From Anaerolineales bacterium (GTDB lineage Bacteria > Chloroflexota > Anaerolineae > Anaerolineales > RBG-16-64-43), in NCBI GenBank assembly GCA_016928575.1, contig JAFGKK010000057.1:157386-190500 (forward strand): a stretch of 33,115 nt of DNA, written 5' to 3'. This document shows, in pieces, positions 7,600 to 15,200 of this stretch; positions within the stretch are counted from its first letter, which is position 1, and the number at the start of each line of letters is the position of its first letter. The translations under genes were made by a program, and so were the position numbers. The notes below the pieces were generated by a model, which was given only the letters and a program-made list of their open reading frames with translations, searched no databases and had not been told where the DNA came from.

Positions 7600-8781
7600 T
7601 CACTTGCCCGGAGGGGGAGGATCAACGGGCAGATCGAACATCAAGCTGGTGCCGCTTCCCTCTTTGCTTTTTATAGTGAGTTTCGATCCGTGCGCATCCA
7701 CGATCTGGCGGCTCAGATGTAGCCCGATGCCGGTTCCGCCGTGGCGGCGGGTCAACGACCGCTCCAATTGATGGAACGGCTCAAACAACTCATCCATCCG
7801 GGAGGCGGGGATTCCGATGCCGGTGTCCTCTACCGTGATCCAGACCCGATCGGAAGAGGTGCCGGTCCGGACGCTCACCCTCCCTCCCGAAGGCGTGAAT
7901 TTTATTCCGTTGTCGAGCGGTTGGGAAAGCACCCAGGTGATTTTCCGGCTGTCGGCCCGCACGTTCGGCAGCTCCGGCGGAAGGAAAACTTCGATGCGCA
8001 CGTTTCCTTTCTGGGCTTTCGCCGAAAGGCGCGCCAGCGCCTCCTGCAGGCAGGCCCGCAGGGAAACGGACTGCAAGTTGAGCGAGATCCCCCCGCGCGA
8101 AGAATCGGAGAATTGGATCAGGTCTTCGATCAGATCGGTCAAACGCTGAGATGCCTGGCGAAGCGTGGCCACCGCCGAGCGCTGCTGCTCGGACAGCGGT
8201 CCGAAGGTGTCGTCGGAAAGCAGGTCGATGTACCCCACGATATGGGTCATGGGCGTGCGCAATTCATGCGAAATGTTGGCGACGAAATCCGCCTTCAGTT
8301 GGCTGAGTTCTGAAAGCTTGTCGACGGCGCGGGACAGTTCGGCCGTCCGCTCCCGGACCCGTTCCTCCAATCGGCGGTTGGCCGATTGCAAAGCCCGTTG
8401 AAGCTGGAGGACCATGGCGGCCACCGATTGGTCCAGCGTCTCGCGGCTCAGAAAGCCCTTCTCCACCAGAACCTGTCCGATCCGGCGCGGCGGTTTCCCG
8501 GCTTTGACGTCGCGGGCCTGAGTCTGCAGCGCTTGTTGCAGCTGATCCGCGGTGATGACCTTCTGCGAAACCAAGCTTTCCCCCAGCCGGGGGACGAGTT
8601 CTTCGATGCTGATCGGCGCGGTGGGGGCAGTGTTCCGCGCTTCTTCCAGGTGGAGGCGGATCCAGAGGTCGGTATAGAGGATCAGATCGACATTGCATTC
8701 CGGGCAATGGGTTTGGTTTGCCGGGACCCCGGCGCCGCAATATGGACATTCCATCCGGACGGCCTTGGAAGGGGGCACCAT
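7600..8781 (-). CDS. Soluble sensor histidine kinase with N-terminal zinc ribbon and MshEN-like region
   Basis: This 393-aa protein has no transmembrane segment. A zinc ribbon lies at 12-29 (CPYCGAG...CPEC; Cys12, 15, 26, 29). Residues about 55-125 contain two copies of a short motif, LGESLVSQKVITADQLQQAL and IGQVLVEKGFLSRETLDQSV, like the N-terminal repeats of GspE/MshE ATPases. A coiled coil follows at about 125-160. The HisKA domain reads NISHELRTPMTHIVGYIDLL with phospho-acceptor His172. The HATPase_c domain has the N-box at Asn291, DTGIGIP and GGTGIGLHLSRQIV. ATG 8781 is preceded by GAGGAG; upstream frame extension is not supported. No response regulator lies next to it, so it is an orphan kinase. 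MshEN domains can bind cyclic-di-GMP, but whether this region does is unknown. Confidence 0.88.
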   Translation of the reverse strand: MVPPSKAVRMECPYCGAGVPANQTHCPECNVDLILYTDLWIRLHLEEARNTAPTAPISIEELVPRLGESLVSQKVITADQLQQALQTQARDVKAGKPPRRIGQVLVEKGFLSRETLDQSVAAMVLQLQRALQSANRRLEERVRERTAELSRAVDKLSELSQLKADFVANISHELRTPMTHIVGYIDLLSDDTFGPLSEQQRSAVATLRQASQRLTDLIEDLIQFSDSSRGGISLNLQSVSLRACLQEALARLSAKAQKGNVRIEVFLPPELPNVRADSRKITWVLSQPLDNGIKFTPSGGRVSVRTGTSSDRVWITVEDTGIGIPASRMDELFEPFHQLERSLTRRHGGTGIGLHLSRQIVDAHGSKLTIKSKEGSGTSLMFDLPVDPPPPGK

Positions 8782-8875
8782 GGGCCAGCTTTCTCCTCGC
8801 TTGCGGTCGATGATATAACCGATAAGTTTTTTCGGCAAGGCCGCGGGCTCTGGGAAAAATCGGCAAGCCCGCGCG

Positions 8876-8903
8876 TTGACACTCGCGGCGCACGGGGTAT
8901 AAT
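8876..8903 (+). promoter_or_regulatory. Consensus sigma-70 promoter for the 8958-10978 gene pair
   Basis: TTGACA (8876-8881) and TATAAT (8898-8903), both perfect consensus hexamers, are spaced by 16 bp. Initiation is predicted near 8910, giving a leader of about 48 nt. An inverted repeat (CGCGGGCT 8842-8849 / AGCCCGCG 8866-8873) ends 2 nt before the -35 box and could be an operator. Confidence 0.82.
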
Positions 8904-8957
8904 CGCCATGCCCGCGGCCGAGTCTGCGGGTCGAAATCCGCCGCATCTGAGGAACTT

Positions 8958-10547
8958 GTGGAATCGAAACTAGCAGCCCCCTCGCAACCGTGGGGCGAAG
9001 CCTTCACACTCACCGAAACCGACGTCGAGTTTGTCAATAATCTCCTTCTGGAAGAAGGCGCTCCAATGGAATCGGAGCGCTTGGCCGTCGCCGTCATCCG
9101 TGAGAGGCTACAAAACGACGCCAAACGCCGCGCCCGATTGAGTCCGGAGGATGTGATCTACCTTCCCCGCCTCGCGTACCGAGCGGGCCAGCAGTTGGTT
9201 TTTCCCCTCTTGGGTTTTTCCCGCGGGACGGTCGTGTCCATCCGGCCGGGGGAAAACCCGGAAGCCGGCGCCTTCGAAGTCATCCGCGTGAACGTGGACG
9301 GCGAAGAGCGCGAATTCGCATCCCGGCTGGAAAACCACGAACTCAACGCCATCCCGCTGGAAATCCTAATGGGGGGAAGCGAACAATCGCCCGAAGAAAT
9401 TCTCCGGGAACACGAAACCGTCATCCTGCCGCTGATCGAAGCCCGCCTGACGGAAACGGCGGACATCGCCAAAATCGCCGACCGCTGGTTTCCCCGCTCG
9501 CTGCTGGTGGAGATCTCTCACGGCCACCTGAACCTGGCGGAGGCGGTGCTCGACGTCGCCGGGGGCGGACCACTGCCGACGAGTGCGCTGTTGGAGCACC
9601 TCGAACTGCCGAGCAGCGTGGATCCGCGCCTGACCGCCTTTTCCCTGGAGCACGCGCTGTACCGGGATGAGCGCTTTGAGGAAGTCGGCCCCGCCGGCGA
9701 GATGGCTTGGTTCCTGCGCCGGTTGGAACCGCCGGAAGTCACCTTTCCGCCGCGGCGCCTGGCCTATGCGCCGGAGACTCCTGCGTCCGGCAAACTCCCC
9801 GAACAGATGCAGGCACTGGCGGCCGATCTGGAGGATGAGTGGAGTCCGGCGGCGGGCCCGGCCGGAGAGGTCGAAGAAGTCTCGCTGACCCTCACCTTCC
9901 CGCATTGGCGGGTTGGTACCCTGCCGCTTAACCCAAAGCTGGCATCGGTGTTCCCCCAAGCCCACCAAGCCACCCGGATCCGGTTCGATTTTGTGGACTC
10001 CGAATCCGGGGAACGGTTTCCCGGATGGGTGGTGACGCCGTTCCGCTTCGTGTTCGGATTGGCGGATTGGTATCCGAAAAAGGGGTTGCTCCCCGGCGGG
10101 TTGCTTCGTATCCGCAGGGGGGATCAACCCGGCGAGGTTGTATTGGATCCGGCGACCCGCCGACCGGCGCGGGAATGGATCCGCACCGCCACCGCCTCGC
10201 CCAACCACCGGCTGACCTTCACCATGCAGAAGCAGGCGGTTTCCGTCGAGTATGACGAATTGGCGGTGATCGCCGTCGACGACCTGCAAGCCGTGGACGA
10301 ACTCTGGCTGCGGATGAACGAGCAGAAAACGCCCTTGGAATCGCTGATCGCCGACGTTTTTCGCGAACTGGCAAAGTTGAATCCCCAAAGCACGGTCCAT
10401 GCGCGCACGCTTTACAACGCGGTCAATGTCGTGCGCCGGCTTCCGCCCCTGCCGGTGTTTGCGGAATTGATGCAGCGGACGTATTATTCCCACATGGGGG
10501 ATTTGTATTACCGGTTCGACGAGGTCAAATGGACCGAGACCCGCTAA
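8958..10547 (+). CDS. Protein of unknown function, winged-helix (HARE-HTH-like) segment suspected
   Basis: This 529-aa soluble protein has no signal peptide or membrane helix and I cannot assign it to a named family. Three parts can be described. The N-terminal ~130 residues include a beta-rich stretch (LVFPLLGFSRGTVVSIRP). Residues about 190-255 look like a small winged helix: LNLAEAVLDVAGGGPLPTSA, then DERFEEVGPAGEMAWFLRRL, a pattern resembling HARE-HTH and RNA polymerase delta-type domains. The C-terminal half is beta-rich, then helical (RFVFGLADWYPKKGLLPGG, LIADVFRELAKLNPQSTVHA). The start is GTG at 8958 with GAGGA 4 nt upstream. A consensus promoter drives it, which points to steady expression. 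It overlaps the next gene by 19 nt, so the two are very likely functional partners. A nucleic-acid-binding role is inference only. Confidence 0.85.
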   Translation: MESKLAAPSQPWGEAFTLTETDVEFVNNLLLEEGAPMESERLAVAVIRERLQNDAKRRARLSPEDVIYLPRLAYRAGQQLVFPLLGFSRGTVVSIRPGENPEAGAFEVIRVNVDGEEREFASRLENHELNAIPLEILMGGSEQSPEEILREHETVILPLIEARLTETADIAKIADRWFPRSLLVEISHGHLNLAEAVLDVAGGGPLPTSALLEHLELPSSVDPRLTAFSLEHALYRDERFEEVGPAGEMAWFLRRLEPPEVTFPPRRLAYAPETPASGKLPEQMQALAADLEDEWSPAAGPAGEVEEVSLTLTFPHWRVGTLPLNPKLASVFPQAHQATRIRFDFVDSESGERFPGWVVTPFRFVFGLADWYPKKGLLPGGLLRIRRGDQPGEVVLDPATRRPAREWIRTATASPNHRLTFTMQKQAVSVEYDELAVIAVDDLQAVDELWLRMNEQKTPLESLIADVFRELAKLNPQSTVHARTLYNAVNVVRRLPPLPVFAELMQRTYYSHMGDLYYRFDEVKWTETR

Positions 10548-10978
10548 GCGAATCCGGCGCTGGACGCCTGATCAAGCCAAGCCTTTCCACCCGGTTCCAC
10601 ATCGACCTCAATTGGTGGCGGCGCAACGAACGCGAGTGGCGGGTTTATCTGCTCAGCCACCTTTGCCCCGAGCACCGCAGCGCCCTGGAATCCGTCGCCG
10701 ACGGCTCCCGGATCGACTGGGTCGATCCGCATACGGCGGAGGTGCGTTCGATCGACGGCATCCAGCACGCTTTGATCACGCACTGCAGCCTTCAGCCGGA
10801 GTACATCTCCCCGAAGACCACGTTGGTCGACGCCGTCTTCCGCGTGTTCCTGGCCAATGGGAACACGCCGTTGACCGTATCCGAAATATCGGAAAAAATC
10901 GGACGCCCGGCGAATACCATTCTGCGAACCCTGTCCGGAGCCCGCGTGTACAAGGGGCTCCGGCCGGCGGACGGATAG
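10529..10978 (+). CDS. Small protein of unknown function with C-terminal HTH-like segment
   Basis: This 149-aa soluble protein overlaps the end of the preceding gene by 19 nt in a different frame, a sign of translational coupling. Its N-terminus is Trp/Arg-rich (HIDLNWWRRNEREWRVYLLS). The C-terminal part, TPLTVSEISEKIGRPANTIL followed by RTLSGARVYKGLRP, reads like a helix-turn-helix with a wing, again reminiscent of the HARE-HTH pattern suspected in the neighbour. Cys46 and Cys76 do not form a metal motif. I do not recognise a named family. The shared promoter and overlap suggest that it acts in a complex with the 529-aa protein, possibly on DNA or with RNA polymerase; this is inference. Confidence 0.82.
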   Translation: MDRDPLSESGAGRLIKPSLSTRFHIDLNWWRRNEREWRVYLLSHLCPEHRSALESVADGSRIDWVDPHTAEVRSIDGIQHALITHCSLQPEYISPKTTLVDAVFRVFLANGNTPLTVSEISEKIGRPANTILRTLSGARVYKGLRPADG

Positions 10979-11129
10979 GCAGGCAACCGCCCGCATTGTT
11001 CAGCGCGTAGATGCGGCTATTGCGGCGCCGATCCGTCCGCGTCGATTTTATGAGTAAAGGCCGCACGGTTGGCCTTCGATTCGCAAAATTCGCTTGACGC
11101 ACCGGAACAGAACGGGAAAGATGATAATA

Positions 11130-12299
11130 ATGAAGAGAATAAACTCGTTCGATCCAGGGGATTGCGGAGATTGCAGTGAACCTTCTGCCTGCAGCGGTGC
11201 CTGCGGGCGGGACGAGGGATGCGGCCAGGCTTGCCGCAACCCGTATCCACGGGGTTTGACTCGAAGAACGTTCTTGAAACTCGCGCTGGCGGCGGGCGGC
11301 ATGGCGGGGTGCAGGCCGGCGATAACGCAAACCCCAACCCCCGCCGAAACCGCCGCTCCGAAACCCTCCCGCACCCCCACAATCGCGCCGCGGTGGAACA
11401 AGGTGCGCGAGTTCACCGCTCCCAAGGGCATGAAATTCGCCGCTTTCCACGATGCAGATTTCGGCGTATTGTTGTTGACCGAAAACAAGGTTTGGAATAC
11501 AAGCGACATCCGGGTCACCGCCGACGGCGGAAAGACGCTGACCGTCGGAACCACCGAAGACGATTATTGCCGTTTCGGCGTGGATATCGTAGACCGCGAC
11601 ATCCTGTGGAATTGCGGGCGCGGGACGCCTTCCGGGGAAGGCATCGGCCACACGACTCCGACCGGATGGAAGCATGCCGTCAGTGTGAGTACCGACGGCG
11701 GACTGACCTGGGTCAACACAAGCCCGTTGGACGGCGAAGGTCCGCTGCATTTCGCGGGAGCGTCGAACCGGGGGGCGGGTTGGGCTTGCCATATTAGTTT
11801 TGTAGATGCGCAAACGGGTTGGGTGGCTTCCAGCCATCCCCAGCTGGCTGCCACCTCCGACGGGGGTGAGCATTGGGTTCCACTCTCCCTGCCGGAGAAT
11901 TTGCCGAATATCGCGGCGATGAATTGCCTGGACCGGGAAAACGGCTGCCTGCTCGATTTTCAGGGCTTTTTATATCAAACCGCCGATGCCGGAGCATCGT
12001 GGACCAGTCAAGAACTGGTCTTGTCGGAAGGGCAGTCGATGATTTCCATGGTTAATGCGCCGTTGCGGGTGGCCGCTGTCCGGTTCACCGATCCGGATCA
12101 CGGACTGGTGGCGGCAAGCCTGTCGGGCGGAGGCAAATCGCAAATGGCCGTTTACCGTACTACCGACGGCGGCCGGTCCTGGACCGTTGACTCCATACCC
12201 AAGCTGCTGGCCTTGCCGTATCTCAGCCGGGACGGCAAATTCCTCACGGCGGTGGATTTCATTAAAGGGGACAGACTTAGTTTGTGGACTTTCGCATAA
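11130..12299 (+). CDS. Tat-exported lipoprotein with YCF48/BNR-like beta-propeller and Cys-rich N-terminus
   Basis: This 389-aa protein has an unusual start. Six cysteines (12, 15, 21, 25, 31, 35) lie before a twin-arginine signal (LTRRTFLKLALAAGGMAGC, Arg45-Arg46) ending in a lipobox-like MAGC with Cys61. A Thr/Pro-rich spacer follows, then repeated blade motifs such as VTADGGKTL, VSTDGGLTW, ATSDGGEHW, QTADAGASW and TTDGGRSW. These are typical of BNR/Asp-box and YCF48 (photosystem II assembly-like) propellers. The mature protein is probably anchored on the outer face of the membrane. ATG 11130 is preferred over upstream TTG and ATG codons because GGGAAAG lies 9 nt before it. It seems monocistronic. 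No enzymatic function can be assigned. The Cys-rich n-region would be cut off if Cys61 is the lipidation site. Confidence 0.85.
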   Translation: MKRINSFDPGDCGDCSEPSACSGACGRDEGCGQACRNPYPRGLTRRTFLKLALAAGGMAGCRPAITQTPTPAETAAPKPSRTPTIAPRWNKVREFTAPKGMKFAAFHDADFGVLLLTENKVWNTSDIRVTADGGKTLTVGTTEDDYCRFGVDIVDRDILWNCGRGTPSGEGIGHTTPTGWKHAVSVSTDGGLTWVNTSPLDGEGPLHFAGASNRGAGWACHISFVDAQTGWVASSHPQLAATSDGGEHWVPLSLPENLPNIAAMNCLDRENGCLLDFQGFLYQTADAGASWTSQELVLSEGQSMISMVNAPLRVAAVRFTDPDHGLVAASLSGGGKSQMAVYRTTDGGRSWTVDSIPKLLALPYLSRDGKFLTAVDFIKGDRLSLWTFA

Positions 12300-12673
12300 A
12301 GCGGAGGCCCGCGAAGGAAGACTCAAGGGCCTGCGCATGGAAACGGCTCGGCAGACGTAATCCGAAACCTCCGGCGTCTTAAAAAGGCGAAAGACGGGGC
12401 ATCGGAATGGCCACCCGGCGATTGCGGATGCTCGGCCTGACCGGCGGTTTATGGTTGCTTGGAGCATTCCAAGATAGCTGGAAACCCTTCCCCCACGGGG
12501 CTAAAGCCCAGCGTTGAAAAAACCACTGGAAAAGAGGCAATCATCCATAGGAAAAAATCCATTTCGTAAAACAAGGCATTACGGAACGACGTAATCAGCG
12601 ATCACATCCTGAAGTTCGATCAATACCGGTGATGGGAGAATTCTTCCGCTGAATTTGTTAGAATATTGTCCAA
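12300..12673. other. Non-coding spacer before tRNA-Arg
   Basis: No gene is visible. It contains a small palindrome GGGCTAAAGCCC (12498-12509), of a type common in intergenic repeats. A possible -10 hexamer TAGAAT (12659-12664) sits correctly placed for the tRNA, without a clear -35. Confidence 0.5.
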
Positions 12674-12746
12674 GCCCCTGTAGCTCAACGGATAGAGCAT
12701 CGGACTTCTAATCCGGTGGTTGTGGGTTCGAATCCCGCCAGGGGCG
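12674..12746 (+). tRNA. trnR: tRNA-Arg (anticodon TCT)
   Basis: The 73-nt cloverleaf has acceptor stem GCCCCTG/CAGGGGC, D-arm GCTC/GAGC, anticodon stem TCGGA/TCCGG around CTTCTAA (anticodon TCT) and T-loop TTCGAAT. The discriminator is G and the 3' CCA is not encoded. Confidence 0.97.
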
Positions 12747-13376
12747 CTCGATTTAATCTCCGCTTTGATCCCGGAAGGGTGGATCGCAGGGTCGGCCGGG
12801 GCAAGCGATTCCCGTCAGGAGCGCCAGGAGCCCGCCGGCCGAATGAAGAAGTTTACCGGCATCGGCGCCGTTCGGCGCAACGCCTTGTCATAAAAATCAA
12901 GCCGCCGCCCGGAGGCGGCGTGCGGAGTTCACGGTTGTCCATTTTAGGGGCTGGGGCGGTGAGCTTTGCTCCCGCTCTGCCAAAGACCCCTCCGATCCGC
13001 TGGAATTGTTTGACTCTCGACGTCATATGCCGGCGGTCGGCGGCTTGTAAACGTACTATATCCCCGCTTGGTGCGGATTTCCATTAACACGTAATAAATC
13101 CACAACCCACCGTCACGCACAGCCGCGCGATTCCGGCTATTCCGGCTATTCCGGCTATTACGGCGGTCCTTCGGATGCCCGCCCCCCAGCATTGCATCTT
13201 GATTACATTCCTCAAACCGGTTACAAGGGATCTTTTAGAAAGCGGAAGCGAAAAGACCGGGTCCATGCGGCGGTTCATTGAATTGCTCGGCGGCCGGCGG
13301 CGGATGGAGACCGAAGAGAACCTACCGGCAGAGGGTCGTATAATTCGATCCGGATCGTCCGCGAGAAGGAGGGCAC
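12747..13376. other. Non-coding spacer between tRNA-Arg and nnrD/E
   Basis: No supportable gene in 630 nt. It contains a GC hairpin (GCCGCC 12901-12906 / GGCGGC 12914-12919), a 9-bp tandem repeat at 13130-13165, and a -10-like TATAAT at 13339-13344 that may serve nnrD/E, though no -35 box is evident at the right distance. Confidence 0.55.
13130..13165 (+). repeat. 9-bp tandem repeat, four units
   Basis: Three exact copies of ATTCCGGCT (13130-13138, 13139-13147, 13148-13156) are followed by a diverged fourth unit, ATTACGGCG (13157-13165). Confidence 0.85.
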
Positions 13377-15005
13377 GTGGCCCACATTGTCAACGTCGAA
13401 CAGATGCGCGCGCTGGAATCCGAAGCTGACCGCAAAGGGGTAAGTTATGATCGGATGATGGACCGAGCCGGCGAAGCCGTCTTCAATTGGACGGTCCGCC
13501 AATCCGGGCCGGCGTCCGGCAAACGGGTGGTGGTCCTTTGCGGCGGAGGAAACAACGGCGGGGACGGTCTGGTGGCTGCCGTTCATTTCGCGCAAGCCGG
13601 AGCCGCCGTGCGGACTTTCCTCGCCGTGGAGCGCCGGAGCGGCGACCCGCGCCGCAAAGCGGCGCAGGCGGCGGGCTGTTCCGTGGAAGAGTGCGCAAGG
13701 GAAGCCGGATATCCGGCTTTGGCGGAATCCGTGAAGCAGGCGGATGTTCTCATCGACGCCGTTCTGGGGACCGGGTTCCGGCTTCCGCTAAGGCCGCCGA
13801 TCCTCCGCTTCATGGAAACCGTCGGCGCCGCCCTGGCACAAAGACGACGCAGGCCTTTCATCACCGCTGTCGATTGCCCCTCGGGCGTGGATTGCGATTC
13901 GGGGGAAACCGCCCCGCAAGCCATCGCGGCCGACCTCACCGTCACCCTGGGTGCCGCCAAACCGGGGTTAGTAGCCTTTCCGGCGGCGGAATCACTCGGC
14001 CGGTTGGTGGTCGCTGATATCGGTTTGCCCGGAGATTTGGAGATCTTCAAGGAGCCGGGACCGCTATTGGCGGATTCCGGTCTGGTGGGCGGATGGCTGA
14101 CGCCGCGTCCGCGAAATTCGCATAAGGGAACATATGGGCGGGTTATCATCGTCGGAGGGTCGGCCAACTATCCCGGAGCCCCGGCCCTGGCAGGCTTAGG
14201 AGCTTACCGCACCGGCGCCGGATTGGTCACCCTGGCGGTTCCCGTTCCCGTGCATCCGGCCGCAGTTTCCATCGTCCCTGAAGCGACATGGATCGTCCTG
14301 CCGGATGATATGGGAGTCATCACGGCGGGAGCGGCGGAAGTCCTGTTGCCTGAGGCCGCCGCGGCAGAGGCCTTGGTCCTCGGACCCGGGATGGGAAGGG
14401 AAAAACAGACGGCGGCGTTCCTGAAGGAAATGCTTTGCCGGGGGCAGGGGAAAAAGGCGCACATCGGGTTCGGCGCCGTGGAAAAAACGGTGGGCGGCGA
14501 CGAAGTGCGCCGTCCGCCGTGGATTGTGGACGCCGACGCCCTGCGTGTTCTTTCCACGATTCCGGAATGGTGGAAAATGCTTCCGCCGGGATCCATCCTG
14601 ACCCCGCACCCCGGGGAAATGGCGGCCCTGACCGGACTGGCGGTGGAAGCGATCCAACGCGACCGGACGGAAATCGCATTGCGGTTTGCGAAGGCGTGGA
14701 ACGCGGTGGTCGTTCTGAAGGGGGCGTTCACCGTGGCGGCTGCTCCGGACGGCCGGTGTGCGGTCGAACCGTTCGCAACACCGGCCCTGGCCAAGGCCGG
14801 GACGGGGGATGTGCTGGCCGGCGTGGTCGGAGGATTGGTAGCCCAGGGGAGGGAACGCTGGCAGGCGGCGGTGCTCGGCGCTTATTTGCACGGCCGGGCG
14901 GGGGAACTGGCGGCCGAACAGGCCGGGGCGTCGGATTCCGTAATGGCAGGCGACGCGGCTTTGTACCTCTCCCGATCCATCGCCGAATTGCGCCATGCCG
15001 AATGA
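13377..15005 (+). CDS. nnrD: Bifunctional NAD(P)HX epimerase / ADP-dependent NAD(P)HX dehydratase
   Basis: This 542-aa metabolite-repair enzyme handles hydrated NADH and NADPH. The N-terminal YjeF_N epimerase half (about 1-225) interconverts R- and S-NAD(P)HX and shows CGGGNNGGDGLVAA at 55-68 and VDCPSGVDCDSGE. The C-terminal half (about 240-542) is the ADP-dependent dehydratase of the ribokinase-like fold, with SHKGTYGRVIIVGGSANYPG, LTPHPGEMAAL and the signature AKAGTGDVLAGVVGGL. The fused layout matches E. coli YjeF/Nnr. The GTG start has AAGGAGGG 3 nt upstream, and IVNVEQMRALE is the normal N-terminus of the family. It stands alone between a spacer and a convergent minus-strand peptidase gene. 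Confidence 0.94.
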   Translation: MAHIVNVEQMRALESEADRKGVSYDRMMDRAGEAVFNWTVRQSGPASGKRVVVLCGGGNNGGDGLVAAVHFAQAGAAVRTFLAVERRSGDPRRKAAQAAGCSVEECAREAGYPALAESVKQADVLIDAVLGTGFRLPLRPPILRFMETVGAALAQRRRRPFITAVDCPSGVDCDSGETAPQAIAADLTVTLGAAKPGLVAFPAAESLGRLVVADIGLPGDLEIFKEPGPLLADSGLVGGWLTPRPRNSHKGTYGRVIIVGGSANYPGAPALAGLGAYRTGAGLVTLAVPVPVHPAAVSIVPEATWIVLPDDMGVITAGAAEVLLPEAAAAEALVLGPGMGREKQTAAFLKEMLCRGQGKKAHIGFGAVEKTVGGDEVRRPPWIVDADALRVLSTIPEWWKMLPPGSILTPHPGEMAALTGLAVEAIQRDRTEIALRFAKAWNAVVVLKGAFTVAAAPDGRCAVEPFATPALAKAGTGDVLAGVVGGLVAQGRERWQAAVLGAYLHGRAGELAAEQAGASDSVMAGDAALYLSRSIAELRHAE

Positions 15006-15058
15006 ACAACCGCGTGGCAAGCCGCACGGCGCCACGGTGTGCAACCCCCAACAACTGC

Positions 15059-15089
15059 GCAGCCTGCCCTCATTGTGGGGGCAGGCTGC
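15059..15089. terminator. Hairpin between convergent nnrD/E and the M23 peptidase gene
   Basis: A perfect 11-bp stem, GCAGCCTGCCC (15059-15069) / GGGCAGGCTGC (15079-15089), has a 9-nt loop. It lies 53 nt after the nnrD/E stop and has no T-tract. Confidence 0.55.
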
Positions 15090-15099
15090 CCGATTCCCC

Positions 15100-15132
15100 C
15101 GCTTTCCCTCGCTTTACTCGGGACAGGCGCTC
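15100..15132 (-). repeat. Interspersed intergenic repeat, copy 2
   Basis: This is the inverted copy of 1027-1059, with 31 of 33 positions identical. It sits in the spacer between two convergent genes. Confidence 0.7.
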
Positions 15133-15200
15133 AGGATAGGCGCGGGGAATTAATCATCCCGCAAGATCGTCAAAAAACGGCGGGAATACCGCCCCTTTTC

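Noticed and set aside
11094-11129. Upstream TTG or ATG start for the Tat lipoprotein
   Set aside because: The ATG at 11121 has its purine-rich site directly abutting, and the TTG at 11094 has none; ATG 11130 has GGGAAAG at a workable 9-nt spacing.
13130-13165. Possible CRISPR array
   Set aside because: Units are 9 bp and directly abutting with no spacers, so this is a simple tandem repeat.
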